From Pedobacter gandavensis (GTDB lineage: Bacteria > Bacteroidota > Bacteroidia > Sphingobacteriales > Sphingobacteriaceae): a DNA stretch of 64,000 nucleotides. This document shows, one piece after another, positions 37,033 to 46,822 of the stretch. The stretch lies in NCBI RefSeq assembly GCF_014172405.1, contig NZ_WNXC01000009.1:209982-273981 (forward strand), given 5' to 3'. A program made the position numbers and the translations under genes. Under the pieces are notes generated by a model. It was not told the DNA's origin. It saw only the letters and a list, made by a program, of their open reading frames with translations, and searched no databases. Within the stretch, counting starts at the first letter, position 1; every line of letters begins with the position of its first letter.

Positions 37033-38793
37033 TTAATTTACCCAGCCTGCATTCTGTTTCAGGTTAGGATTTCTTTCTATCTCCACAGCAGGAATTGCCC
37101 AATTGTAAAGATAATCACCTTTAAATGAGTAAGCATAAACCACTTTACCCCAAGTTTGTTTTACTCCGTTACCAGGATAAAAAACTTTTTCTTTCCAGCT
37201 TTTCCATCTCATTTCATCGAAGAAATTGATACCCTCGTTCGGGAATTCAACCCTTCTTTCATTGCGGATGCGTTCTCTTAAATCTAACTGGTTTGATACA
37301 AATGTTGGTAAAATGGCATTTGAATTTTGAAGCAAGGCAGCACCTGCACGGGCTCTTACTTCGTTTACTTTTGAAATAGCCTCTGTAGTCATCCCTTGTT
37401 CATTGAGTGCTTCAGCCCACATTAACAATACATCTGCATATCTGATTAAGACAAAATCTGTCGGGCCAAAATCTCTTCCCGGTGTTTCCGTTGTTCCTTC
37501 ATAAACATATTTCCTGTATAAATAATAGAACAGACTTTGTGTATCCGTGCGTAAATCTCCGTTTGTTGCTGCTTCTGAACGGTAAGGCCATCTTGAAGTA
37601 ACTACTGCATTTGCGCCACTAAATACACCTACATAAGTGGAATATGGTGTAATTACGTTTGCCGCTAATCTAGGATCACGATTGGCGTAAGCCTGAAGAA
37701 TTCTTGCTTCATTGCCTGTTGGCAAATACAAACTCATTTTTGCACCTCTGGTTGTTGCCGCTGCGATTTCTGCCGTTGTTAAATTATTTCTAAGAAAATA
37801 AACTTCTCTTTCCGCCACTGATAAACTGGCATAGCCTGGTATTATAGCATCCCAATTAAATTTAGATCCATCCGCATTTTCATACAAATCGACCAAATTA
37901 GGTGATACATGATACGTGTTCCAGCAAGAACCAAAAGATGAACGTGTACCGCAATAAAATTGAGTTGTGGAACCAAAACCTGAAACACCAATATTTTGGA
38001 TAGAGAAAATCATCTCATTAGATTGCTCATTGGCTGTTTTAAACAAATTAGAATAGTTTGCAAACAGGCCATAACCTGCATCTTTAACTTTAGAAAAATC
38101 TGCAGCAGCCAAATCCCATTTCTCAGTATACAAATAAGCTTTACCTCGCAAAGCATAAGCAGCACCCTTTGTAACATGACCGTATAGTCCATCACCGCTG
38201 GTATATTTGTTAGGTAAGTTTGGCTCAGCAATTACAGCCGTAAGATCAGCTATAACCTGTGCCCAAACTTCAGCTTCTGTTGAGCGTCCTTTTGTTGCTT
38301 CAGCAGCCGTAAAAGGCTCCAGGTAAATAGGAACACCTTTGTACAATTGATTAAGTCTTAAATAAAAATATGCTCTTAAAAACTTTGCTTCGGCAACAAG
38401 CCTACCTTTCTTTTCAGGTGTTGAAGGTGATTTTATAGGAATATTTTTTATTGCATCATTTGCTCTCTGAATACCTTCGTAAAGGTTTTGCCAGTGTGCA
38501 CTGAAATACCCGTTACCGGAGGTGACTGTACCTGTCATTATCGCCTCTGCACCTGAAGTCTGCCCAGTTAATCCCAAGCAATCCATTTGATAAAGCTCTA
38601 AACCGGAAGCCCCACCTGAGGCATTTCCATACCTTAATAACGCATAAATACCGGTTATTCCCTGATCAGTTAAGTTATCACTGGTCCACATCGTTTCGGA
38701 TGCAACTTGTGAATATGGGGCCGTATTTAACAAATCTTTCTTACAACCTGCAAGCACAGCAATTGTAAATATTATAGTGAATATCTTTTTCAT
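37033..38793 (-). CDS. SusD/RagB-family glycan-binding lipoprotein of the uronic-acid locus
   Basis: 586 residues with a lipobox at Cys17 (IAVLAGC). Motifs are MWTSDNLTDQGITGIYALLR, RLVAEAKFLRAYFYLRLNQL, FVLIRYADVLLMWAEALNEQ and LDLRERIRNERRVEFPNEGI. It is a surface lid that captures the glycan for the SusC transporter, encoded 18 bp upstream. A central insert with TRGAKMSLYLPTGNEARI is particular to this protein. Strong call. Confidence 0.96.
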   Translation of the reverse strand: MKKIFTIIFTIAVLAGCKKDLLNTAPYSQVASETMWTSDNLTDQGITGIYALLRYGNASGGASGLELYQMDCLGLTGQTSGAEAIMTGTVTSGNGYFSAHWQNLYEGIQRANDAIKNIPIKSPSTPEKKGRLVAEAKFLRAYFYLRLNQLYKGVPIYLEPFTAAEATKGRSTEAEVWAQVIADLTAVIAEPNLPNKYTSGDGLYGHVTKGAAYALRGKAYLYTEKWDLAAADFSKVKDAGYGLFANYSNLFKTANEQSNEMIFSIQNIGVSGFGSTTQFYCGTRSSFGSCWNTYHVSPNLVDLYENADGSKFNWDAIIPGYASLSVAEREVYFLRNNLTTAEIAAATTRGAKMSLYLPTGNEARILQAYANRDPRLAANVITPYSTYVGVFSGANAVVTSRWPYRSEAATNGDLRTDTQSLFYYLYRKYVYEGTTETPGRDFGPTDFVLIRYADVLLMWAEALNEQGMTTEAISKVNEVRARAGAALLQNSNAILPTFVSNQLDLRERIRNERRVEFPNEGINFFDEMRWKSWKEKVFYPGNGVKQTWGKVVYAYSFKGDYLYNWAIPAVEIERNPNLKQNAGWVN

Positions 38794-38811
38794 TTCTTTC
38801 CTTCTAATTCT

Positions 38812-41800
38812 TTAAAAAGTAACATTTAATCCTACAGAATACTGACGCATAGTCGGATATCCAACATTTGCACCGATTTCAGGATCCAAGCCTGGATACT
38901 TGGTTATGGTCCACAGGTTTTCTCCTGAAAAATAAATCCTCGCTCTGCTGATCGAAGCCTTTTGAGAGATTTTTTCAGGGATAGTATAACCTATCTGCAA
39001 GTTTTTCAGTTTAAGATAAGATGCATTGTACAAATAGAAATCACTTGCCACAGCTGCATTCTGAGCATCAGTGGTATTTTTTAATCGTGGATAATGAGCT
39101 GTGATATTATTTGCAGGATCGCTCGGATTGGCATCATTATAGTAATAATGGTCATTAGCAATTAGTGTACTCACTGCATTACCTAATGATACAATTGAAT
39201 TATTATAACCTGTTGCATTCCAGTAGTACCACATACCTGCACTACCCGCCCATATCATAGACATATCTATATTTTTGTAAGATAAGTTGATGCCTGCACC
39301 GTAATTATATCTTGGTGTTGATGATTTATTCATAAACTGACCATCAAAAGAGTTTCCATAAAACCCATCACCATTGTTATCTGCATAGATTAAATCGCCG
39401 TAATAAATTTTAGTTTTACTTACACCTGCAGTAGGCTGAAAAGTATAACCGGCAGCCATCATTGCATTTAACCAAGCCATATCATCAGTTGTACGGATCA
39501 TACCATCTTTTGGCCCGCCGCCTACATTCACTTTTCCATCGGTAAAATAGTTACCCGAACCTTTGTAAACAGTTTGAAGGTAATACTCGTTGTATTCGTG
39601 GCCATCAAGTACTCTATTGGTTCCCCCGCTCGAAATATTTCCTAAGTTTGAGGTGTAAACGGTATTACCCGCAGCATCAGTTGTGTAACCTGCTTGAAGT
39701 GGACCTTTAAATTTCTTAATACGGTTAAAATTGTAAGCAAAATTTCCTGACACACCGTATTTAAAATCACCAGCTTTTCCATGGTATCCTAAAGAAATTT
39801 CTACTCCTTTATTTGACATTTGAGCTATGTTTTCAGTTGCTGCCGTAGCTGTACCTGTTGTTAAAGGAATGGTTGGTGGAAATAAAATTCCATCAGTATA
39901 TTTCTTATACAAATCAATTTCAAAAGTTAAAGCTCCTTTTAATAAATTTCCATCTAAACCAATGTTCGTTGTAGTTGTCGATTCCCAAACTAAATTCCGA
40001 TTGGCAAACTTTGTAGATATTAAACCTGTAGATGCAGCTCCATTAAATGAATAATTGGTAGGACCATATAACGCTTGATAATCGTAATTACCTAAAGAAG
40101 GGTCGGTATTCATGACGTTATTACCTGTTTTACCCCAAGATGCTCTAAGTTTCAAGTTACCCACATACTCATTTAAACCTGACATAAATGACTCTTCAGA
40201 GATCCTCCAACCTGCGGAGAATGCAGGAAAGAAACCCCAGCGATTTTCCGAAGAAAACTTTGATGAACCATCATACCTAAATACACCCTCTACCAGGTAT
40301 CTGTTTTTGTAGGCATAGTTTAAACGCCCGAAATAAGAACGAAGCGCATAATCATACGCACTACCCGTGGCAGAGACTAAATTTGTAGCAGAACTTAATG
40401 TGGTTATCGTCTCATCAATTAAACCTTTTTTACTTGCACCAAAATTGTAATATTTATAATAATTCTGGTTATAACCTACCAAAGCAGCTATATCATGATC
40501 TTTAGCGATTGTAGTTTTATAATTCAGCACATTATCAATTGTGTAAGACTTGTTTTTGTTAAAACCGTAGCTTGTACTCAACTGATCAGGTGTGGTGGCT
40601 GCTGTTTTTAAAGTATTGGTAGCAAAATTCCAACGTTCATTCGTAATGGAGTGATTGTTAAACTCTTCCTGACGGGTTTGATAATTAAAACGGGTTTCAA
40701 AACTCAATCCTTTTAAGATGTCAAATTTTGCAAAAACAGTGGTATTTAGGCGACTTTCATTGTCTTCCCCACCGGTACCATACAAATAAGCTGAAATATT
40801 ATTTGCTGTTGCAGATTCTTCTGCTGCTGCCGGGAATCCAAATTTCCCATCGTACATTGGGTAAACCCCTGGGGTTGTTTGACGTAAAAAGTTAAAAGCA
40901 TTGTCTGTGCTTGCCAAACCATAGTTTTGGTAGGAACCAAAAGTCTGCGTTCCAACGGTTAAAAAATCGGTAATTTTTGATTGCAGGTTAATACGAAGAC
41001 TGTATTTATCTGAACCTGTATTTGCCATTACACCCGGATTATTTAAAAATAGGCCTGATAGTAAATATTGTGTTTTTTCAGTACCTCCATTTAAACTGAT
41101 ATTGTGTTGTTGAACTAAATTATTTTCGAATATAGTTTTACCCCAATTCGTATTTGGGAAAGCCACGTTATTAGGGATACCTTGTGCTGTAAAACCACCT
41201 GGGTTTGCGTTTGCAGCTGCCCAAAGTGCAATGGTTGCATCAGTATAAACCGGTGTTTGCCCTAAATTACGATAACCTTCGTTAACCAAATTCATGTGTG
41301 TAATGTAGTCGGTAACGAATGTTGGTAAATTAGCAGGCTTTGCAATTGAAGCAAGACCACTATAAGTCACCGTTGTTTTGCCTTTAGTTCCTTTTTTAGT
41401 GGTAATTAAAATTACCCCATTTGCAGCAAGAGATCCATAGATAGAGGATGCAGCAGCATCCTTTAGGATAGAGATACTTTCTACATCATTCGGATTAACG
41501 GCGTCCATGCTTCCCACGATACCATCCACCACCACAAGCGCGTTATTGTTATTGATTGTTCCCGTACCACGAATTCGGATGGTAGCCCCATCCGAACCTG
41601 GTTTACCTGAGCCCTGCTTTACAAAAACACCTGAGCTTAGACCAGCTAAAGCAGATGAGATATTGGTTACGGGACGATTTTCAAGTGACTTAGCGTCAAT
41701 TGTTGATACCGAACCAATTACATTCACTTTCTTTTGAACACCATAGCCAACCACAACAACATCGTTTAAATTGTTATTCTGCTCTTGAAGCGTTACATTC

Positions 41801-42129
41801 AGATTTCTTGAAGCGCCTACCGTTACTTCCTTTGTGTCATAACCAATAAAGCTCAGCACCAAGACACTTTGCTCCGAAGGAACAGCTAACGAAAATTTAC
41901 CGTCAGCGGTCGTTACGGTAGCAGTTTTGGTGTCTTTCACTTTTACGCTTACGCCGGGCATTGCTTCGCCTTTTGAATCTTTTACCGTACCGGTAACCTT
42001 AATTGATTGCGCAAAAGAAGTGAATGCTGTTAAGCACATCAGCATAATTAAAGCGAATGTTTTTACTCCGCGATAATAATGGCTTGGTTTTACCAGGCCG
42101 AATTTGAGATTTTTGTAAAGTTTCCCCAT
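38812..42129 (-). CDS. SusC/RagA-family TonB-dependent glycan transporter of the uronic-acid locus
   Basis: 1105 residues. Signal peptide after a basic start (cleaved near FTSFAQ), carboxypeptidase-regulatory domain (about 42-125, IKVTGTVKDSKGEAMPGVSV), TonB box DVVVVGYGVQKK, plug with SSIYGSLAANGVILITTKKG, and a barrel ending in RQYSVGLNVTF. First gene of the five-gene operon SusC-SusD-lyase-GH88-DUF2264. Divergent from the HTCS gene across 353 bp, the normal place for an HTCS-controlled promoter. No anti-sigma N-terminal extension (STN domain) is seen, consistent with HTCS rather than ECF-sigma control. Confidence 0.96.
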   Translation of the reverse strand: MGKLYKNLKFGLVKPSHYYRGVKTFALIMLMCLTAFTSFAQSIKVTGTVKDSKGEAMPGVSVKVKDTKTATVTTADGKFSLAVPSEQSVLVLSFIGYDTKEVTVGASRNLNVTLQEQNNNLNDVVVVGYGVQKKVNVIGSVSTIDAKSLENRPVTNISSALAGLSSGVFVKQGSGKPGSDGATIRIRGTGTINNNNALVVVDGIVGSMDAVNPNDVESISILKDAAASSIYGSLAANGVILITTKKGTKGKTTVTYSGLASIAKPANLPTFVTDYITHMNLVNEGYRNLGQTPVYTDATIALWAAANANPGGFTAQGIPNNVAFPNTNWGKTIFENNLVQQHNISLNGGTEKTQYLLSGLFLNNPGVMANTGSDKYSLRINLQSKITDFLTVGTQTFGSYQNYGLASTDNAFNFLRQTTPGVYPMYDGKFGFPAAAEESATANNISAYLYGTGGEDNESRLNTTVFAKFDILKGLSFETRFNYQTRQEEFNNHSITNERWNFATNTLKTAATTPDQLSTSYGFNKNKSYTIDNVLNYKTTIAKDHDIAALVGYNQNYYKYYNFGASKKGLIDETITTLSSATNLVSATGSAYDYALRSYFGRLNYAYKNRYLVEGVFRYDGSSKFSSENRWGFFPAFSAGWRISEESFMSGLNEYVGNLKLRASWGKTGNNVMNTDPSLGNYDYQALYGPTNYSFNGAASTGLISTKFANRNLVWESTTTTNIGLDGNLLKGALTFEIDLYKKYTDGILFPPTIPLTTGTATAATENIAQMSNKGVEISLGYHGKAGDFKYGVSGNFAYNFNRIKKFKGPLQAGYTTDAAGNTVYTSNLGNISSGGTNRVLDGHEYNEYYLQTVYKGSGNYFTDGKVNVGGGPKDGMIRTTDDMAWLNAMMAAGYTFQPTAGVSKTKIYYGDLIYADNNGDGFYGNSFDGQFMNKSSTPRYNYGAGINLSYKNIDMSMIWAGSAGMWYYWNATGYNNSIVSLGNAVSTLIANDHYYYNDANPSDPANNITAHYPRLKNTTDAQNAAVASDFYLYNASYLKLKNLQIGYTIPEKISQKASISRARIYFSGENLWTITKYPGLDPEIGANVGYPTMRQYSVGLNVTF

Positions 42130-42482
42130 TTTTTGTTTAGTTGATTAATATTGGTTGAATTCTTAATCGCAAAAATTTAAAACAGAACCTTTTTCCGGAA
42201 CAGCAGTTATATTTGGTTTGGTTTATAGAGAATAGGTGGCGGCTAGATCGTTCGGTTAGTTTCAATAGTTGGTTATCTCAAAATTGGATCATAGTTAGGT
42301 TTTGGAAGGGGTACAATCTTCTTTAAATAGGGGTAAAATTCTCTTCTCCTTGTTTTTAATCACATACGAATCTGGGACTTGGGCTTTAAAAATTGAGACT
42401 TTATTTGAGGGATTTATTTTGCGGACAGAAACATAGTTGTATTTTTATTCGCTAATAGGGGACCATTACTGTAGCATCTGGC
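42130..42482. other. Divergent regulatory region between SusC and HTCS genes
   Basis: 353 bp without genes. It contains the HTCS promoter (separate entry) and two similar words TAGTTGGTT (42266-42274) and TAGTTAGGTT (42292-42301) 26 bp apart, which could be part of an HTCS binding site, though the match is weak. On the SusC side only an imperfect -7 element AATTTTTG (42170-42177, minus strand) is seen with no proper -33, as expected for an activated promoter. Confidence 0.5.
42393..42421 (+). promoter_or_regulatory. Bacteroidota-type promoter of the HTCS gene
   Basis: TTG (42393-42395), 18-base spacer, TTATTTTG (42414-42421), one mismatch from TAnnTTTG. The leader to ATG 42483 would be about 55 nt. 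Confidence 0.4.
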
Positions 42483-45400
42483 ATGAAATTTCATCAAACA
42501 TTATTATTGTTATTCTGCTTTTTTGTTGGTCGCGCTCAGGACAATATCAATTTTAAACACCTTAATGTAGAAGACGGGCTTTCGCAAAGTTCAGTTTTGG
42601 CCATTGCACAAGATTCAAAAGGCTTCCTGTGGTTCGGAACCCGTTTCGGGCTTAATAAATATGATTCCCGAAATTTTAAAATTTACAAGAAAGAACTCAA
42701 CGAGAAAAGCCTGAGCCACTCAGAATATATTTCGACAATTTTTTCTGCTCATGATGGGACTTTATGGATTGGAACACCATATGGCTTAAATAAATACAAT
42801 GAGGCAAAAGATAATTTTGACCATATTCTTCATAAAGAAAATGACGAAAGAAGCTTAAGTAACTCGAGGATAAACTGCATCTACCAGGATAAAAAAGGCC
42901 GTTTATGGGTTGGTACCACAAACGGCCTTAATCTTTTAACCTCAAAAACCGATTATTATTTTAAGCGCTTCTTATACGATAAAAACCAGTCACAGCAGGT
43001 CTATGCTATTTTAGAAGACAGCAAGGGAACAATCTGGCTGAGCACAAGCAAGGGCTTGATGAGCATGACCATTAAACAAGGTCATGCTAAAATTAAATAC
43101 TTTAAAAGTTTTAGCGATCAAATTAACAAAGCTATTGATAACCACATTACCTGTTTTGCAGAAGACGGTGAAAACAACCTGTGGATTGGTACTAAACAGA
43201 CCGGTTTAAATAAATTCGACCTTAAAACCGGAAACATCACAAACTATACTGCTAACAGCCCCAATGCAACGACCATCAGCAGCAACAACATCAGAAATAT
43301 AACTGTGGATTTAAAAGGCAAGTTATGGATTGGAACGCTACATGGGATAACCGTTTATGATCCCAGAGCTAAAACTTTTAAGATCATCGTGAATGAACCC
43401 GGAAATAATGCCAGCTTGAGCCAAAACTCGGTTTATGATATTTTTCAGGATAAACAAGGTATCATTTGGATTGGGACATATTATGGTGGTATTAACATGG
43501 TTTATCCTGACTATACTCCTTTCAAAATATACAACAGTTCTAAAACCAGCACCGGATTAAGCAGTAGTGTGGTCAGTTCAATCACAGAAGACACCGACCA
43601 CAACCTATGGATAGGCACTGAAGGAGAAGGACTTAATTATTTCGATCGAAAAAACAACACCTACATACATTACAGATATAATCCTAAGAACCCAAAAAGC
43701 CTGAGTTCTAACATTGTCAAATCCATTATAAAAGATAAGCAAAACAGGATCTGGATAGGCACCCACCTTGGTGGGCTTAATCTTTTCGATCCAGCAACAA
43801 AAACATTTACCAGATATACCAGTAAAAAAAATGACACCTCCTCTATTAGTAATGATGAAATCACTTCGATTTTTGAAGATAGTAAGGGTAGATTTTGGGT
43901 TGGAACAAATAACGGGCTAAATAGCTTTAATACGTCGACAGGCAAATTTATCCGTAAAAGGATTAACGGACTTTCTGATGCCATTTTCTTCATTTTTGAA
44001 GATTCGAAATACAACATTTGGGTGGCTACAAATTCGGGATTATATCAATTAAAAAACGGCGCTGAATCTTTTACATCCCGTAAAGCAGATGATCCTGCCA
44101 AATTACCGTACAATGATGTCAGCTGTATAAGAGAAGATAAAAGCGGCTTTATCTGGCTGGGAACCTTTCGCAATGGCTTGTTCAAGTTGGATACCAAAAA
44201 GCACAGCTATCTTCAGATCAAAGAAGCAAACGGTTTACCAAGCAATAATATTGTAGGCATTTTGGAAGACGACCAGAACAATTTATGGATAAGTACTGAT
44301 AAAGGATTGTGTGCATACCATCCAATAAAACAATTGTATCATATATATAATATCAAAGACGGTTTACCAGGGAATGAGTTTAATTATAAATCGTTACTTA
44401 AAGATAGCAAAGGCGAATTTTTCTTCGGTAGCTTAAGCGGTATGATTAGCTTCTTTCCCAATGAGATCAAAGAAAATAAAAGCATCCCTAAAGCACTATT
44501 TACCGATTTAAAGCTATTTAATAATGTTGTTAAGATAGATCAGGACGAAAAACTGCTGGATAGTAACATCAGCCTAACCAAATCGATTACATTTAAATCC
44601 AATCAAAATGTCTTCTCTATTGATTTTACAGTACTCAATTTCATAAAATCGGACAAAAACCTCTATGCTTATAAACTAGTCGGCTTCGAAAAAACCTGGA
44701 ACTATGTAAGTATACCTACTGCAAACTACACCAACTTATCTCCCGGAAGTTATACATTATTAGTAAAGGGCAGTAATAATGATGGGTTGTGGACAAAAAA
44801 TCCAACAGAACTGAAAATCAAAGTACTACCGCCATTTTACAAAACCTGGTGGGCGTATTTGATATATTTATGTTTTATTGCCGCAATGCTGTTTGTAATC
44901 GTCAGGTATTTACTAATCAAAGCCGTTTTGACTAAAGAAAAGGAAATAAACGAGCACAAGCTTCAATTTTTCACTAATATTTCTCATGAAATCCGTACAC
45001 CATTAACATTAATTATTGGTCCTCTTGAAAAATTAATAGATAAAACAAAGGATGACCCACAGTTAAACACTGAATTGCAACCAATTAAGCACAATGCAAA
45101 TCGTTTAATGACCTTAGTAACAGAACTTTTAGATTTCAGGAAGGCTGAAAGTGGAAAAATGGAATTAAAAGTGAGTCCGGGTAATATCGTAAAGTTTTGC
45201 CAAGAAATTTTTCTGGCATTCGAGAATGTGATATTAGCAAAAAACATCACTTATACCTTTGAATCTGAACAAGATGAAATCGAAGTCTATTTTGATAAGG
45301 TTCAAATGGAAAAGGTAATGTTCAACTTACTCTCCAACGCTTATAAATTTTGTCCTGAAAACGGAAAAATAGGTTTTAGAATTACTGAAGATAAAAACCA

Positions 45401-46568
45401 GGTACATATTAAAATCCGTGATGACGGAAAAGGAATTCCAAAAGAAGTACAGGAGAATCTTTTTCAAGACTTTTACCAGGCTGAGACAAGTACCAATATA
45501 GGAACTGGTTTAGGCTTATCACTTTCAAAAAGCATTTGCGAACTTCATCATGGTTACATTCAAGTGGATAGCGAATTAGCGTCCAATATTAGACCGGGAT
45601 GGGCATGCTTTATCGTTAGCCTGAAAAAGGGAAAAGCACATTTTAAAACAGAAGATTTTATTCCGGATTATATTTACTACGATGACGCCGCCAATTACAA
45701 ACAGGAACAAATCACAACATATATTCCTGAAAACATTGAGCCTGCAGCTAAGCCGAAAGCAGGAAAACAGTTTACGGTTTTAATCATTGAGGATAATGCT
45801 GAAATTAGAGGTTTCATCAAAAATTCTCTCTTAGATTTCTACAATATACAGGAATGTGAAAATGGCCAACAAGGATGGGAAATCGCAATAGAACTGATTC
45901 CAGATCTAATTTTAAGCGACGTAATGATGCCAGAAATGGATGGCCTTGAACTGTGTCGAAAACTAAAAACAGATATCAGAACGAGCCATATTCCAGTTGT
46001 GCTATTAACAGCCCGATCGGCATATATCCATCAGATTAATGGTCTTGAAAGCGGAGCAGATGCTTACATCATGAAACCATTCAATCTTAAAATTTTATTA
46101 TTGAATATCCAGAATTTACTTAATCTGAGAGAGACGTTTAAAAAGAAATATGCACAGGTAATTAAGCTTGAGCCAAAAGATTTGGTCATCAACAAAACTG
46201 AGCAGGATTTTTTGACAAAGGTAATACAGGTTATAGAAGAAAACATGGCTGACCCTGATTTTGGAGTTCCGGTTTTAGCGTCCGAAATTGGAATGAGCCA
46301 GTCGGTTTTGTATAAAAAAATCAGGGCGGTCACCGACTTATCTGTCAATGATTTTATAAAATCTATTCGCTTAAAAAAAGCAGCCCAGCTCCTATTGCAA
46401 AAAATTGGAAACATATCTGAAATTGCTTACAGTGTGGGTTATAATGATCGTAAATATTTCAGTCTTGAATTTAAAAAGCAATTCGGAATGAGTCCTAGTG
46501 AGTTTATGCAGCAAGATCGGCATAATCACAACGGGAATTTAGAAACCACTGAAAAAGAGGGATCCTGA
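42483..46568 (+). CDS. Hybrid two-component system (HTCS) sensor-regulator of the uronic-acid locus
   Basis: 1361 residues joining sensor and regulator in one chain. Signal peptide (1-19); two periplasmic seven-bladed propellers of Reg_prop repeats (about 20-690, repeated DSKGxLWIGTxxGLNxF); Y_Y_Y domain (about 708-775); one membrane helix (about 789-812, YLIYLCFIAAMLFVIVRYLL); HisKA with phospho-acceptor His835 (FTNISHEIRTPLTL); HATPase (about 930-1045, GTGLGLSLSKSICELHHG); receiver domain with Asp1146 (LSDVMMPEMDG); and AraC-type HTH (about 1255-1350, GNISEIAYSVGYNDRKYFSL). It should sense an oligosaccharide released from the target glycan and switch on the divergent SusC operon. All catalytic motifs look intact. 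Confidence 0.97.
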   Translation: MKFHQTLLLLFCFFVGRAQDNINFKHLNVEDGLSQSSVLAIAQDSKGFLWFGTRFGLNKYDSRNFKIYKKELNEKSLSHSEYISTIFSAHDGTLWIGTPYGLNKYNEAKDNFDHILHKENDERSLSNSRINCIYQDKKGRLWVGTTNGLNLLTSKTDYYFKRFLYDKNQSQQVYAILEDSKGTIWLSTSKGLMSMTIKQGHAKIKYFKSFSDQINKAIDNHITCFAEDGENNLWIGTKQTGLNKFDLKTGNITNYTANSPNATTISSNNIRNITVDLKGKLWIGTLHGITVYDPRAKTFKIIVNEPGNNASLSQNSVYDIFQDKQGIIWIGTYYGGINMVYPDYTPFKIYNSSKTSTGLSSSVVSSITEDTDHNLWIGTEGEGLNYFDRKNNTYIHYRYNPKNPKSLSSNIVKSIIKDKQNRIWIGTHLGGLNLFDPATKTFTRYTSKKNDTSSISNDEITSIFEDSKGRFWVGTNNGLNSFNTSTGKFIRKRINGLSDAIFFIFEDSKYNIWVATNSGLYQLKNGAESFTSRKADDPAKLPYNDVSCIREDKSGFIWLGTFRNGLFKLDTKKHSYLQIKEANGLPSNNIVGILEDDQNNLWISTDKGLCAYHPIKQLYHIYNIKDGLPGNEFNYKSLLKDSKGEFFFGSLSGMISFFPNEIKENKSIPKALFTDLKLFNNVVKIDQDEKLLDSNISLTKSITFKSNQNVFSIDFTVLNFIKSDKNLYAYKLVGFEKTWNYVSIPTANYTNLSPGSYTLLVKGSNNDGLWTKNPTELKIKVLPPFYKTWWAYLIYLCFIAAMLFVIVRYLLIKAVLTKEKEINEHKLQFFTNISHEIRTPLTLIIGPLEKLIDKTKDDPQLNTELQPIKHNANRLMTLVTELLDFRKAESGKMELKVSPGNIVKFCQEIFLAFENVILAKNITYTFESEQDEIEVYFDKVQMEKVMFNLLSNAYKFCPENGKIGFRITEDKNQVHIKIRDDGKGIPKEVQENLFQDFYQAETSTNIGTGLGLSLSKSICELHHGYIQVDSELASNIRPGWACFIVSLKKGKAHFKTEDFIPDYIYYDDAANYKQEQITTYIPENIEPAAKPKAGKQFTVLIIEDNAEIRGFIKNSLLDFYNIQECENGQQGWEIAIELIPDLILSDVMMPEMDGLELCRKLKTDIRTSHIPVVLLTARSAYIHQINGLESGADAYIMKPFNLKILLLNIQNLLNLRETFKKKYAQVIKLEPKDLVINKTEQDFLTKVIQVIEENMADPDFGVPVLASEIGMSQSVLYKKIRAVTDLSVNDFIKSIRLKKAAQLLLQKIGNISEIAYSVGYNDRKYFSLEFKKQFGMSPSEFMQQDRHNHNGNLETTEKEGS

Positions 46569-46578
46569 CCTACACCCC

Positions 46579-46640
46579 CTATCTATTTGCACCATTTTTC
46601 AAGTTTATCCATCAAGTCTTCCAGGCGAATAGGTTTACTA
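46579..46640. repeat. 62-bp direct repeat, left copy
   Basis: Identical to 47889-47950 except at 46616 (G versus A). With the right copy it brackets 1248 bp containing the DUF1016 nuclease gene. The repeat covers the stop codon and last 18 codons of the kinase. Confidence 0.9.
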
Positions 46641-46687
46641 TGCCTTCTTATTTACCATGCATTTGAGACTTGTTTACTCTGGACATG
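46579..46687 (-). pseudogene. Remnant of a hybrid histidine kinase C-terminus
   Basis: Degraded partial copy of the neighbouring kinase gene. Bases 46579-46640 match 47889-47950 (kinase 3' end) at 61 of 62 positions; bases 46641-46687 match 48314-48360 at 41 of 47. The 363 bp between these two blocks in the kinase are missing, exactly 121 codons, so the frame is kept. Translation reads SKQVSNAW-stop-IRRHS joined to KPIRLEDLMDKLEKWCK; the stop comes from TAA where the kinase has CAA. It lies 10 bp after the HTCS stop. The near-identity of one block and the divergence of the other suggest different ages or gene conversion. Confidence 0.85.
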
Positions 46688-46822
46688 CCGGAATAAATCG
46701 CTTTGCCCCTATACATACAAGACAGTACATAAAACTATAATACAGAGAATTGAAAGGAATCAAAACAGGAAATTACCATAAAACAAATAAAATCAGTAAT
46801 TTCACTACACTAAAATAAAAAT

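Noticed and set aside
46587..46781. Small plus-strand ORF downstream of the HTCS gene
   Set aside because: It lies on the kinase remnant in antisense and shows no protein features.
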